NCBI GenBank assembly: GCA_020746835.1
Contig: JAGPNK010000008.1
Span: forward strand, 1,240,001-1,304,000
Length of the DNA stretch: 64,000 nucleotides
Reading direction: 5' to 3'
Source: Stachybotrys elegans
Lineage: Eukaryota; Ascomycota; Sordariomycetes; Hypocreales; Stachybotryaceae
In this document: positions 22,351 through 32,764 of the stretch, piece after piece
Layout: every line of letters starts with the position of its first letter
Numbering within the stretch: the stretch's first letter is position 1
The notes under the pieces: generated by a model
The model's input: the letters and a program-made list of their open reading frames with translations, nothing else
What the model was told of the DNA's origin: nothing
The model's database searches: none
Position numbers and translations under genes: made by a program

Positions 22351-24217
22351 TTAGTTGAACTGGTCTTCGGTATTTCCTTCGCCCATGCTGCGGCTGCTCG
22401 AGCTGCCGCTCTGGATCGCCCCCAGGATGCCGTCCATGTAGGGTGCACCGCTCCACTTCTGGTGCGTCAGGACGTCGCAGCCCAGCTCCTTCTCGCGCCG
22501 CTGCACGAGGTCTACGTACGCCTTCATGCCGTCCGTCTTGAAGGCCCGGGCCAGCTCCGTCGTCATGGTGGCGTTGGAGTGCAGGCCCGCCAGCGAGATG
22601 AGCTGCAGCACGAACCCGTGGCGCGCAATGTCCCAGATGAAGGACTTGAGCGTGTCGGGCGTGAAGCCGTGCGCCATCCAGTTGAACGATGGCGACAGGT
22701 TGTAGACTAGGCCCTTGCCCGGGTACGCGGACCGCACCGCGTCGCCCAGCTTGGCCGCCACCTCGACGTTGGGGTCGCCCGTCTCCACCCACAAGAGGTC
22801 GGCAAAGGGCCCAAAGGCGAGCGCACGCTTCGTCGCCGCCTCCATGCCGGCGCGGTAGTGGTAGAAGCCCTCGCGCGTGCGGGGAACGTCCCAGTTGAAG
22901 TACACGGGCGTCTTGCTGTAGTGCGCGGCCAGGGCCCGGCGCCTGGTGATGCCCATGTCACGGTCCTCGGCCGTAGCCGCCAGGTACTCGTCAATCTTGT
23001 CCTGGGCGACGCCCTCCTTGCGCATGTGCGCCACGGCAGCCTCGTCAAAGGTGACGAGCTTGGTGCCCTTGACCCACTTGGCCTCGAAAGCATCAATCTC
23101 CTTGCCGGGCGCGCCCTTGGCCTCCATGGACTGGATCGTCTCGGCGAGGGGCTCGATGGACGGGTCAGAGACGCCCAAGATGAACTCGTGGTCGCGCACG
23201 TCGATGGCCGAGGAGATGAGCTTGCCCGACTCCGAGTCGGTCCTGGCAATGATGAGGTTCTCGCAGCCCATGACGTCCCACTGGAAACGCGCGGCGTTGA
23301 GGCGGTTGATATGCTCACCAATGGGCACCAGCACCTTGCCAGCGAGGTGGCCGCACTTCTTGCCTCCGTGCAGCTGGTCCTCGAAGTGGACGGCGGCGGC
23401 CCCGTTCTCGGCAAAGAGCTTGGCCAGCTTGAGGACAGCCGACAGACCGCCGTGGCCGGTATCACCATCGGCGATGATGGGGCGCAGGTAGTCGACGTAG
23501 GGCGTCTTGGCCCGCTCCTCGCGCGTCATCTTGCGGCGGGCATCCCACTGCTTCCTATCGTGCATGGACTGAGCCTTGGCGAGGCGCTGGACCTGGTTGG
23601 GGACAGTGTTGTAGGGGTAGTCGCCAAAGTCGGGGGAGACCTCGTTGGTGGTGGTGAGGAGCGAGGAGCAGGCCCAGCCTGAGATGTAGAGGACTTCCTG
23701 GTGGGGAGCTTGCTGCGTCATCTGGACAGGATCGATTGCGCCCACTGTTTACTTTTTGTCAGGTGTGCTCAAGCTCGGGAATGGCTGCTGCACACGGAAA
23801 CGTACTGGTATGGATGGGCTCGCCCTTGGCCTCGCGCTCGCGGATCAGGTTGAAGAGCTTGGTGGCCATGACGGAGCTAGGGTAGGAGACGTGCTGCGTG
23901 CCGCGCTTGGAGACGACGTCGGCGGCCGAGTAGGGTCTGCGGATGCCGGCGAAGCGGGCGCTGGACCACCAGGCCTCGACCTCGCGGAGCTGGGCCTCGT
24001 AGAGGGCATCCTCGGACTCGCCCGTCTTGTGGGACTCTGGTAGGAGCTGGAAGGAGTCGGAGGGGGCGACGCTGGGCGAGAAGGGGTTGGGCGTCGAGGA
24101 GGAAGCCATGCTGGCCGTCGAGGAGAGGGATCGGACGGCGAGGGGGAGCAGGTTGGCTCGAGGGGCCGTCGAGGTCAGGGCGCGCCTGGACAGCGTTGCT
24201 GCTGTTCTGCGTAGCAT
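22351..24217 (-). CDS. mclA: mitochondrial 2-methylisocitrate lyase (isocitrate lyase family)
   Basis: Two exons: 24217..23806 and 23744..22351 (601 aa), joined by a GTACGT...ACAG intron that rebuilds [12 protein letters not shown]. The N-terminus ([17 protein letters not shown]...RSLSS) is Arg/Ser/Ala-rich and lacks acids, like a mitochondrial presequence. The catalytic signature KKCGH is at about 266-270. Length about 600 and the wording [19 protein letters not shown] match fungal methylisocitrate lyases better than the shorter glyoxysomal isocitrate lyases (about 540 aa). Reaction: 2-methylisocitrate to pyruvate plus succinate, the last step of the methylcitrate cycle. Its divergent neighbour is the first enzyme of the same cycle, which strengthens the call; plain isocitrate lyase is the alternative. 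Confidence 0.9.
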
Positions 24218-25161
24218 GGCTGGGAGACTCTGGAGCAAGGCGGAAACGGCAGAAAGGAAATGTCAGGTGTACAGGGTGATGGTGTCCCCAGAGGTGATGT
24301 TTGGTGTTGGTTGAGTTTTGTTGGGTGTAGCTGCAGCTCTGGGAATGGATGGAGATGACGAGATTTGGCGCCTACTAACTGTATGGCCGAGGCTGCTCTA
24401 CAGCCGAGCAAATCCACGGCTTAGCCGAGTTCAGTGAGAAACGCCAAATCCGGGTAGCGGCTTGCGGGGGGGGTGGCGGGCGGGCACCAGGAAGCTTAGC
24501 TCATCACTCATCACTGACAGGCCCCCATACTCCAGAAAATTCAGTGGGCTCTCCTCACTGTTTCTCCAGCGCTTGGCAGCAGCAGAATGGAGACATTTTT
24601 TATTTTATTTTATGGCAGTTGGGGTAACCCGGCTGGATTGGCCAATGGCGCCACGCGGGGTTGGGTGGGTCCGGGGCGGCTTTCCTCGGCTTCCACGCCC
24701 CAGGCCCTTGTGCCAGCAGCCTCTGTAAGAAGAAGCTACAGGCCTGCGTGTGCTTGTTATTTAGGGGGGATGTGTTTGGGGGGATCGCGGGGGAGGGGAA
24801 CGGCTTTGGGCGGTCTGGCTGGTCGCTGGAGCGAGCGGCGTGCACTGAACCGAAGCGACCTCGGCAACCATGGGCAGCCGAAGGTGCAGCTGCTGTTGCT
24901 GGATGGAATGGAGAGGTGGCTTGGGTTGTCTTGTTCCATGTTTCCGTGATATCGTTTTCCTCTCTTTATTCCCCCTTCAACATCCCCTCCAACGTCCCCT
25001 TCTCCTCCTTCTACTCCTCCCCCTCCGCCTTCGCCTCCGCCTCTTTCATACTTCTGAAGCCTGTTTGATTGTCTCCTCCCTTTATCGCCTTGCATTCACA
25101 AACACACCAGGCAACCAGACTCTCCCACCCACAGTAGATTGTCCTCTTCAGCGTCACCGCC
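24218..25161. promoter_or_regulatory. divergent promoter region of the methylcitrate-cycle pair
   Basis: 944 nt between the lyase and synthase start codons, CT-rich toward the synthase. Shared control is plausible, but no operator was identified by eye. Confidence 0.6.
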
Positions 25162-26719
25162 ATGGCCTTTCGCATGAGGGCCTCCCCTCGAGCCTTGAGC
25201 TCTGCCGCTAGGGTAAGATCCTCCTCCTCCCTTTTCTCGAGACACCGTCAGCCCTCTTACAGAAATTCGCAGCCGCTCGCTCGAGCTTCCGCCCTCCCCG
25301 CCGCCGCTCACGCACGCCGCACCTACGCGTCGGAGCCCGACCTCAAGGCCACGCTCAAGGAAGCCATCCCCGCCAAGCGCGAGCTCCTCAAGAAGGTCAA
25401 GGCGCACGGCAGCAAGACCATCGGCGAGGTCAAGGTCGAGAACACCATCGGCGGCATGCGCGGCCTCAAGGCCATGGTCTGGGAGGGCTCCGTCCTCGAC
25501 GCCAACGAGGGCATCCGCTTCCACGGCCGCACCATCAAAGACTGCCAGCGCGAGCTGCCCAAGGGCAAGACGGGCACCGAGATGCTCCCCGAGGCCATGT
25601 TCTGGCTGCTCCTCACGGGAAAGGTGCCCTCGGTCACGCAGGTCCGCGCCTTCTCGCGCGAGCTCGCCGAAAAGGCCCAGATCCCGGCCTTTGTGTCCAA
25701 GATGCTCGACGACTTCCCCGTCGACCTGCACCCCATGACGCAGTTCGCCATGGCCGTCTCGGCCCTCAACTACGAGTCCAAGTTTGCAAAGGCCTACGAA
25801 AAGGGCCTCAACAAGGCCGACTACTGGGAGCCCACCTTTGACGACTGCATCTCCCTGCTCGCCAAGCTGCCCACCATCGCCGCCAAGATCTACCAGAACG
25901 CCTACCGCGGGGGCGGCGCCCTCCCCGCCGAGGTCGACCTGGAGCAGGACTGGTCGTACAACTTTGCCGCCATGCTGGGCAAGGCTGGTCCCGAGAACGA
26001 GAGCTTCCAGGATCTCCTCCGCCTGTACCTGGCCCTCCACGGCGACCACGAGGGCGGCAACGTTTCCGCCCACGCCACGCATCTCGTGGGGAGCGCCCTC
26101 AGCGATCCCTTCCTCTCCTACAGCGCCGGCCTGCAGGGCCTCGCCGGACCCCTCCACGGGTAAGCAGGCCTCGTCCCCGATGATTTAGAATCTTGATCAA
26201 CTGACAGGGCGATGCCGCCGTAGACTCGCGGCACAGGAAGTGCTCCGGTGGATCCTCCAGATGAAGGACGACATGCCCGCCGAGTACACGGAGCAGAACG
26301 TGCACGACTACCTCTGGTCGACGCTCAACTCGGGCCGCGTGGTGCCGGGCTACGGGCACGCGGTGCTGCGCAAGCCGGACCCGCGGTTCGAGGCGCTGAT
26401 GGACTACGCGGCGGCGCGGCCCGAGATCGCGCAGGACCCCGTGTTCCGGCTGGTGCAGGTCAACAGCCGCATCGCGCCCGAGGTGCTCAAGAAGCACGGC
26501 AAGACCAAGAACCCGTACCCCAACGTCGACAGCAGCTCGGGCGTGCTGTTCCACCACTACGGCTTCCACGAGACGCTCTACTACACGGCCACGTTTGGCG
26601 TGTCGCGCGGCCTGGGACCGCTGGCGCAGCTCATCTGGGACCGCGCGCTGGGCCTGCCGATTGAGCGGCCCAAGAGCATCAACCTCGAGGGCATCCTGAA
26701 GCAGGTCGAGGGACAGTAA
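25162..26719 (+). CDS. mcsA: 2-methylcitrate synthase, mitochondrial
   Basis: Two exons: 25162..26159 and 26224..26719 (497 aa). The intron interrupts GPLHG|LAAQE in frame. A basic Ser/Arg presequence (through RRTYAS) precedes EPDLKATLKEAIP. Visible citrate-synthase motifs: TIGGMRGLK, FHGRTIKDCQ, LHGDHEGGNVSAH, PGYGHAVLRKPDPRF (catalytic His) and NVDSSSG (catalytic Asp). The C-terminus ESFQDLL...GILKQVEGQ pattern is the one I recall from Aspergillus McsA. Reaction: propionyl-CoA plus oxaloacetate to 2-methylcitrate, with some citrate synthase activity. It removes toxic propionyl-CoA from odd-chain fatty acids and some amino acids. The presequence contains a GTAAG and nearby CAGs, but no splice there keeps the frame with an intron of normal size. 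Confidence 0.94.
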
Positions 26720-27501
26720 ATGCGTCGTTTTTGTTTTGCCAGCTGGATTCCATACAGGTAGACTTTGTTGTTAGCGAATAAACTGCATGGACGTGAGCCG
26801 TCTACCTCTTTATAATCACTCAGCTTCCTCATCATGTGGAATCGACATGGTAGTGTCTTCGGCATTTCACTAAGTTTCATCTGGAAAAGGTTAAACGTCG
26901 CGCCTGGCATTGTTTATGGAATCATTGCTCCTTTGGGGGGCGAAAATTAACACCCTAAGCAGGTTAGCAGTCAATCCCCCCACATCCAACGACCAGCAAC
27001 ACCCGCTGCGGGGTCTCTGATGGAATCAACCTGCCACTTACATACACAGATTCCAAACTGGAACCCCGGCAATAGCTTCAACTCCGAGCATCAAGCATAT
27101 CTAGACATCTCAGGGACCATAAAGCCCGCCGCCAGTACAAGTGAATCTTGGATCAAAGATTGATAGTAGGTTCTGAGACTATCCATACCAGCTAAACCAT
27201 AAGGGTTCTAGAGGTATAGATACCTTCTACAGATCCAAGATGGATAGACCTTCTAGTATCCCCGGAGTACCATCATCAGCCCTGTTGATATATCCTCGAG
27301 ATACAGTTGCGCTCTTTATGATGCCTCGGACCTGTAGAATGGCATCATGGAATAAAGCCGAGTCTTGAGGGTATATATATCCCTGGGAGGTCCCGTCTTG
27401 GAGGGCATCATCCAGAGCATCATCATCATCATCACCACCTCAATACAACACCATCACAACCAACTCACACTCCCACTCCAACATCTCCTCCCATCGCAGC
27501 C
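26720..27501. other. intergenic region
   Basis: 780 nt between two plus-strand genes. It is AT-richer from about 27000 and carries a TATA box near its right end. No gene is visible. Confidence 0.5.
27372..27380 (+). promoter_or_regulatory. TATA box of the dehalogenase-like gene
   Basis: A TATATATA run about 125 nt before the start codon, followed by CATCATCATC and an AC/CT-rich leader. Confidence 0.55.
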
Positions 27502-28380
27502 ATGTCTGAAGTCACAACCCACCGCATCACCGTCGCCGGCGTCGACGTGCTCTACCGCACCGCCGGTCCCCAAACGCCCGACGCGCCAACCTTCCTCCTC
27601 CTCCACGGCTTCCCCTCCTCCTCCCTCCAGTTCCGCAACATCATGCCCCTGCTCGCCGCCAGGGGATACCGCCTCATTGCCCCAGACCTTCCTGGGTTCG
27701 GCCAGACCACTGCCCCCGCCGGCTACGCTTACACCTTCGGCAACCTCGCCGCCACCGTCGAGGCCTTTGTCGACGCCCTCCATCTTCACCGCTTCGCCAT
27801 CTACGTCTTCGACTACGGCGCCCCCACGGGGCTGAGGCTCGCCCTGGACAGGCCCGAGAGCGTCCTCGCCATTGTCTCGCAGAACGGCAACGCCTATGAC
27901 GAGGGACTTGGCGAGCAGTTCTGGGCGCCGGTGCGCAGGTACTGGGACTCCGGAGCCGCCCAGGACCGCGAATTCCTCCGTGACAACGCCCTCACCTTCG
28001 AAGTGACGCTCTGGCAGTACACCAACGGCTCCCACGTCACCCGTGAGAGCGTTGAGCCCCTCGCCCGCCAGGACCAGGACCTCATGGAGCGCCCGGGCAA
28101 CAAGGACATCCAGCTCGACCTCTTCTACGACTACCGCACCAACCTGCCCCTGTACCCTTCCTTCCAGGAGTACTTCCGCACCAGCAACGTCCCCGTCCTG
28201 GCCATGTGGGGAGAGAATGACGAAATCTTTGTCAAGGCCGGCGCCGAGGCCTTCCGCAGGGACGTCAAGAGGCTGCAGGTCAGCTACCTCGACGCAGGGC
28301 ACTTCGCTCTCGAGGGCAACGAGGAGACGGCCGTCGAGATCATGGACGGCTTCTTTACTAAGGAGAAGGTCTTTCAGTAG
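27502..28380 (+). CDS. alpha/beta hydrolase, haloalkane dehalogenase / epoxide hydrolase type
   Basis: Single exon, 292 aa. The oxyanion strand motif LLHGFPSS (HG-F-P) is followed by PDLPGFGQT. The nucleophile elbow reads VFDYGAPTGL, so the nucleophile is Asp rather than Ser, as in haloalkane dehalogenases and soluble epoxide hydrolases. The acid lies near WGENDEIF and the catalytic His in AGHFALEG. Fungal members of this group are mostly uncharacterised; dehalogenase activity is not proven. No signal peptide, so cytosolic. The TATA box and simple structure suggest an inducible gene. Confidence 0.88.
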   Translation: MSEVTTHRITVAGVDVLYRTAGPQTPDAPTFLLLHGFPSSSLQFRNIMPLLAARGYRLIAPDLPGFGQTTAPAGYAYTFGNLAATVEAFVDALHLHRFAIYVFDYGAPTGLRLALDRPESVLAIVSQNGNAYDEGLGEQFWAPVRRYWDSGAAQDREFLRDNALTFEVTLWQYTNGSHVTRESVEPLARQDQDLMERPGNKDIQLDLFYDYRTNLPLYPSFQEYFRTSNVPVLAMWGENDEIFVKAGAEAFRRDVKRLQVSYLDAGHFALEGNEETAVEIMDGFFTKEKVFQ

Positions 28381-29757
28381 ATGGGTCAAACTAGACACGT
28401 AAAAGTAGCACTGTCATAGCTAATACCAAAACTTGGCTCATTGCTTCCTCTAACCTGCCCAACCCCTCAACCACCATCTCTCCTCCTCGGACGTAACCTG
28501 CAGGGTCTTGCACCACCACCCTCCTCTTCCTTTTCTCTCTTTCCTCTCGTAAAACTCCCGTCTCCTCGGAGCCTTGCTTTCCTGCTACCCTCGTCCAGCT
28601 GATCACTTAGTTAAATGAACTTCCCACGCACCAATGCCTCCGGCGGCCCCTCGCCGGGGAGGCTGTCCTCGCCTACGGCTCGCGCCAGCGCAAGTCGTCA
28701 GCATTCGTAATTCCCCGTAGTGTTTTGTGTTTCCCATCCCCCTCAGCCCGGATTCTCGTCAGGCTCCGTGATTCGCCCGCCCGCCGCGAGTGGAGGGCCC
28801 GCGTCTTTAGCCGCCCGGCCAATCTCCTCGTCCCCTCTCCTGCATATATTGCGTCTAGACCCCGTTCCTCTATCTCGCCTTCATTTACCTCGTCAGACCC
28901 CGTCTCGCTTCGGTGTGATACAGCCCACCGCCCTTCATCAAAGCTTAATTTATCCTCCCAGTACATCCTGCATCCCTGCCGCCCTTCCTCGTCAGACCGC
29001 TCATCTTTGCCCTGGTGCCAGACAGCCGGTGCCTCTCTTTCTGGGGTCGAGCCACGCACAAACACACCCACACCTCTTGCCTTGATCACGTATTAAACCC
29101 GGCTCGCGATGCGTTCCTCTCGAGCGACCTACTCGCCGTCATCTTCAGGCTGGAGCAGAAGCCACCAATGCACGTCCTCGCTCCTCTGCGTGACTAGCGT
29201 CCGCTTAATATCACCCCTATAATAACCATAGCTGACCTCGTATGAGTAGATTGGGCTCTGTAGCTAGAGCTGGGTCCAGCCTCCGCGCTTTAATATCTTT
29301 CCAATCTATCCCCTCTCTCATCCATGGACGACGCCGTGACATCGCGCTCTGCCACTATCCACGGCTGACCACCGACGCCCTTCCTGTCCGAGCATAACGC
29401 GAGTTTAGAAACGTACGATGGCTTCATTTGGCCTCGCGGCTGGTGCTCCGGCCACCGCGCCTCTCACCATCGACGAAGGCCTAGAACGCGGCGTGTGAGA
29501 GGGACGGCCATGATGACGATGCAGGCGGCACCCCGTGGGCATTCATCCATGCCTCTCCCCTCATTCAGCTCATCCCATATCGAGCCGAAGGCGAGGACAG
29601 TCTCCCCGACCAGGGGCCGCCGGAGGCACTCGGCCTACAACAGCGCCATTATAAAAGGGTCCCGACAATGCAACACCCCTTGGTCATCACCAGCATCTCA
29701 ATCTACCAGACAGTTCCGCTATAGCCGCTTGCCCCAACACCATCCCAAACCACAATC
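28381..29757. other. intergenic region with exon-like fragments
   Basis: 1.4 kb, CT-rich in its first half. It contains short open frames at 28615..28710 (MNFPRTNASGGPSPGRL...) and 29418..29495 (MASFGLAAGAPATAPL...), which resemble protein N-termini but lead nowhere. A TATA box for the DUF4360 gene lies at its right end. Confidence 0.45.
29650..29656 (+). promoter_or_regulatory. TATA box of the DUF4360 gene
   Basis: TATAAAA about 100 nt before the start codon, followed by a CAACAC/CATCACC-type leader. Confidence 0.6.
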
Positions 29758-30396
29758 ATGCGATTCTCCTCTCTCCTCCTTGCCCCGGCTCTGGCCTTGG
29801 CCGGTCCTGTTCTGCAGCCCGTCTTCGACGACACCCCTGACCCGACCAAGATCCAGATCAGCGGCGTGGCCTGGTCTGGCAACGGTTGTCCGCAGGGCAC
29901 CGTGTCGACGTCCATCTCTAGTGACCGCACCGTCGTCACCTTTGGCTTCGACGCCTTCCAGACCTACATCGGTCCCGGCCTGCCCGTCACGGAGCGCAGC
30001 AAGAACTGCCAGCTTCACCTCACCCTTGCGTACCCTGGTGGCTTCCAGTTTGCTGTCGTCGAGAGCACGTACCACGGCTATGCCATCCTTGAGAAGGGCG
30101 TCACCGGCACCTTCTACAGCACGTACTACTTCAGCCAGGATGCTGGCTCTACCACCACCACCAGGACCACCATTACTGGCGGAGGTGTCTGGGCGCAGGG
30201 TCAGGTTTACACCAAGCAGGACCAGATCCCTACCGCCAGCGTCATCTGGTCTCCTTGCGGCGCTACCGGAAACCTCAACATCAACAACCGCATTGGTCTC
30301 ACCTCGACCAACGCCTCCGCCTACGGCTCCATCACAGACGACGATGCCACTGTCGCCTTCACCCAGCAGATGAACCTCCAGTGGAGACCTTGCTAA
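29758..30396 (+). CDS. secreted DUF4360 family protein
   Basis: Single exon, 212 aa. The signal peptide MRFSSLLLAPALALA is followed by a mature domain with the DUF4360 pattern: ISGVAWSGNGCPQGTVS, FGFDAFQTYIGPG, RSKNCQLHLTLAYPGGFQF and a C-terminal QMNLQWRPC. The paired cysteines suggest disulfides in the extracellular space. DUF4360 proteins are common small secreted fungal proteins of unknown function. Confidence 0.9.
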   Translation: MRFSSLLLAPALALAGPVLQPVFDDTPDPTKIQISGVAWSGNGCPQGTVSTSISSDRTVVTFGFDAFQTYIGPGLPVTERSKNCQLHLTLAYPGGFQFAVVESTYHGYAILEKGVTGTFYSTYYFSQDAGSTTTTRTTITGGGVWAQGQVYTKQDQIPTASVIWSPCGATGNLNINNRIGLTSTNASAYGSITDDDATVAFTQQMNLQWRPC

Positions 30397-30827
30397 GCGT
30401 TTGGTCCATCCATGACTTGCTCGGGCTGCATCTGTCGTCCTGTGTGATGGTCGACGGAGGGCTGTCTCAAGTCAGCCGCTTTATTTCTCTCATCTTGCTT
30501 GTCTTTCGCACCTCATGTTCCGCTTCGAGCTTTTGCAGTTAGTCGTTAGTTAAGTCAATCAAGCCAATCACCGAGCTTTGTTCCAGAAGCGAGTCAAGTA
30601 AGCGTGAGGAGGCAACAGATGTGAGTTCAATCAAGTAAATGGTGTCATATGTATCAGGTATCTACTGCACTGTCGCTCTTGGTGGAGAGGCCTCAAGTGC
30701 ATAGTATATGAATGAAAGAAGAAAGACACAAAAGCAAACAACTTATCCCAATCCTGGACGCCAAACTGCGAGATAGTTGACCCTAACTCAAACCATCAAA
30801 ACTGGAAATGCATTTCTACATTTCAGT
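30397..30827. other. convergent 3' spacer
   Basis: 430 nt between the stop codons of the DUF4360 and Crh-type genes. It is AT-rich and holds both 3' UTRs; nothing else was seen. Confidence 0.55.
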
Positions 30828-32764
30828 TTACCTGTATCCGCCCTCCTGGTTCCAGTAGTCATCACCGCGAGGCTGACGTGGTCCAGGGCTGTTGGAGTAG
30901 GCGCGAGGAGATCCGGGTCCAGGACTATTGGAAAAGGCACGGGGAGATCCACCGGGCCCAGGGCTCTGCATGCGGTTGGGACCTGGCGATCCCATAGGGC
31001 CAGGTCCTGGAGAGCCCATACGTCCGGGGCCAGGCGATCCCATGCGTCCAGGGCCAGGAGATCCCATTCGTCCGGGGCCGGGAGATCCCATGCGTCCGGG
31101 GCCGGGAGATCCCATGCGTCCAGGTCCGGGTGACCCCATGCGGCCAGGACCAGGAGATCCCATGCGGGCGTAACCAGCAGGTGAGCCGGGGCCAGGAGGA
31201 GGAGATCTGGTGGACTGGCCATGCATCATTCCGGGGCTAGGCGTGCGGTTGGGCGAGGCATACCCGCCGTGAGCCATACCGGGGGGCGCAGGATGGTCGT
31301 CGAAGGAAGAAAACGGGTTGCCGCTGTGGTTGCTGTGTGCACTTCGAGGAGGGTGAGCGTCCTCGTATGAAGCGAAAGGGTTGTTGGCATGAGGGGTGGA
31401 CGGTGTGCGAGGGCTCTGAGGTCCGGAGCGGACGGCAGCGGTGGTGACGGCCATACCGGCAGCGGCGCCGACAGCAGCAGCTCCGTAGGCCTTCTCGTTC
31501 ATGGGGCTGATGGGCGAATCGGGACCATTGGGAATAGCACTGTAGGACGAGCTCAGGCCCATCAGACCACTGGGCTTGGGCGGCTGGGCGCCAGTGTACT
31601 CCTGAGCGTGGCTGGTGAATGAGTCGGGGTCGATGCCCTTGCTCTTGAGCCCGTTCATCTCCAGACGCTCAGCCTCGGCTTTCTGCTCGGCAAGCTTTGC
31701 ATCGCGAGCACCGCGGCGGCGCTGACGGATGCAGTAGAACATGGCAGCAAAGAACAGAAGGGCACCGGCAGCGCCACCACCGGCGTAAATGCCGATACGA
31801 GCGCCGGGGGATAGCTCGTTCCACCTATCCCCCAACGACTTCTCGGGCTCGGGAGGGGGGCGGTTGATGATTTCGATTGACTCTGGTTCACCCCTACATT
31901 TGTTAGTCTCGTTGGGCAGCGGCGTGTAGGGGAGGGGTCTGCTTACTGGATAACTTCGACACTGTCGGCGCTTCCGCTCTGGTCCTTGAAGGCGTATTCC
32001 TTGGCCTTGGTGTAGTCGCTGACGTGAATCGACTTGACGTACATGTAGAAGGGGCCCTCGTCGTAGTTGGTGGTACCGCCAGCCCATTCACGAGTACCTT
32101 CGGGGAGAGAGGGATCACCTCCAGCCCAGATACCCAGACTGATACGCATAGGGGTTTGGGGGTAGGCTTTGCCGTCCTCGGCGTCAGCGGGGAGAAGTGT
32201 TCGAATATTAGCTCCATCAATGTACCAGTCCATCCTCTCCTCGGTCCAGACAATGGTGTAGTTGTGGTAGTCGTCGTGCATACCAGTCATGGGATGGTAC
32301 TTTCCGTGGGTAAAGTCCTCGACACCCTTGCCGAAGTAGTTGGTCGAGGCATGGGTACTGTTGCTGCCGAGAACTTCCCAGTCGACCTCATCAAGAGTGT
32401 CGCTGAGCAACATGACGGAGCTGATGATACCGGTTCCGGGAGCCGTCTTGAGCCAAATCTCAGTGCGGCCCCAGAAGAAGTAGAATTTGGACATGATGGT
32501 GGTGGATTCACCCTGCCTGGTGATCTGAAACCTGCCGCCCGTCTCGGCGTCGTATTGAACTCTTCCGGCGAGAGTCTCCCACAGGTCGGGGTCGGCGGAG
32601 CGATTGAAGATGAAGTCATGGTCGGTGCCAAAGGCCGGGACAGGGGGACAGTTGGTCTTGTTCATGGGGTTGCAGTCGACGAACTGGGCAACCTGAGCCT
32701 GGGCGAGGCCGGGCAGCAGCAGCAGCGCGGCCGCCGCAGCGGGCCGGAAAAATCGAGCGAGCAT
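30828..32764 (-). CDS. Crh-type GH16 chitin-glucan transglycosylase with transmembrane anchor and repetitive tail
   Basis: Two exons: 32764..31947 and 31893..30828 (627 aa). A signal peptide (MLARFFRPAAAAALLLLPGLAQAQ) leads to a GH16 domain with the catalytic DEVDWE at about 125-130, FWGRTEIWLK, NYTIVWTEERMDWYIDG and MRISLGIWAGGD. Crh/Crf enzymes join chitin to beta-glucan in the cell wall. Instead of a GPI signal, a Gly/Ala-rich transmembrane helix (about 304-327) is followed by CIRQRRRG and a long Pro/Gly/Ser tail with about eight copies of the octapeptide RMGSPGPG. The final codons AGG TAA could also be a donor site, so a short extra exon is possible. Confidence 0.92.
30988..31170 (-). repeat. 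24-bp coding tandem repeat (RMGSPGPG)n
   Basis: About seven and a half near-identical 24-nt units inside the Crh-type gene. Differences are mostly synonymous, so the peptide repeat is conserved more strictly than the DNA. Confidence 0.9.

Noticed and set aside
25213..25262. Possible intron in the methylcitrate synthase presequence
   Set aside because: GTAAG and CAG are present, but the frame-keeping version would be only 39 nt and the 50-nt version breaks the frame.
25096..26157. 353-residue minus-strand open frame
   Set aside because: Antisense to methylcitrate synthase, without homologous-looking motifs.
27454..28398. 314-residue minus-strand open frame
   Set aside because: Antisense to the dehalogenase-like hydrolase, which has a complete catalytic set.
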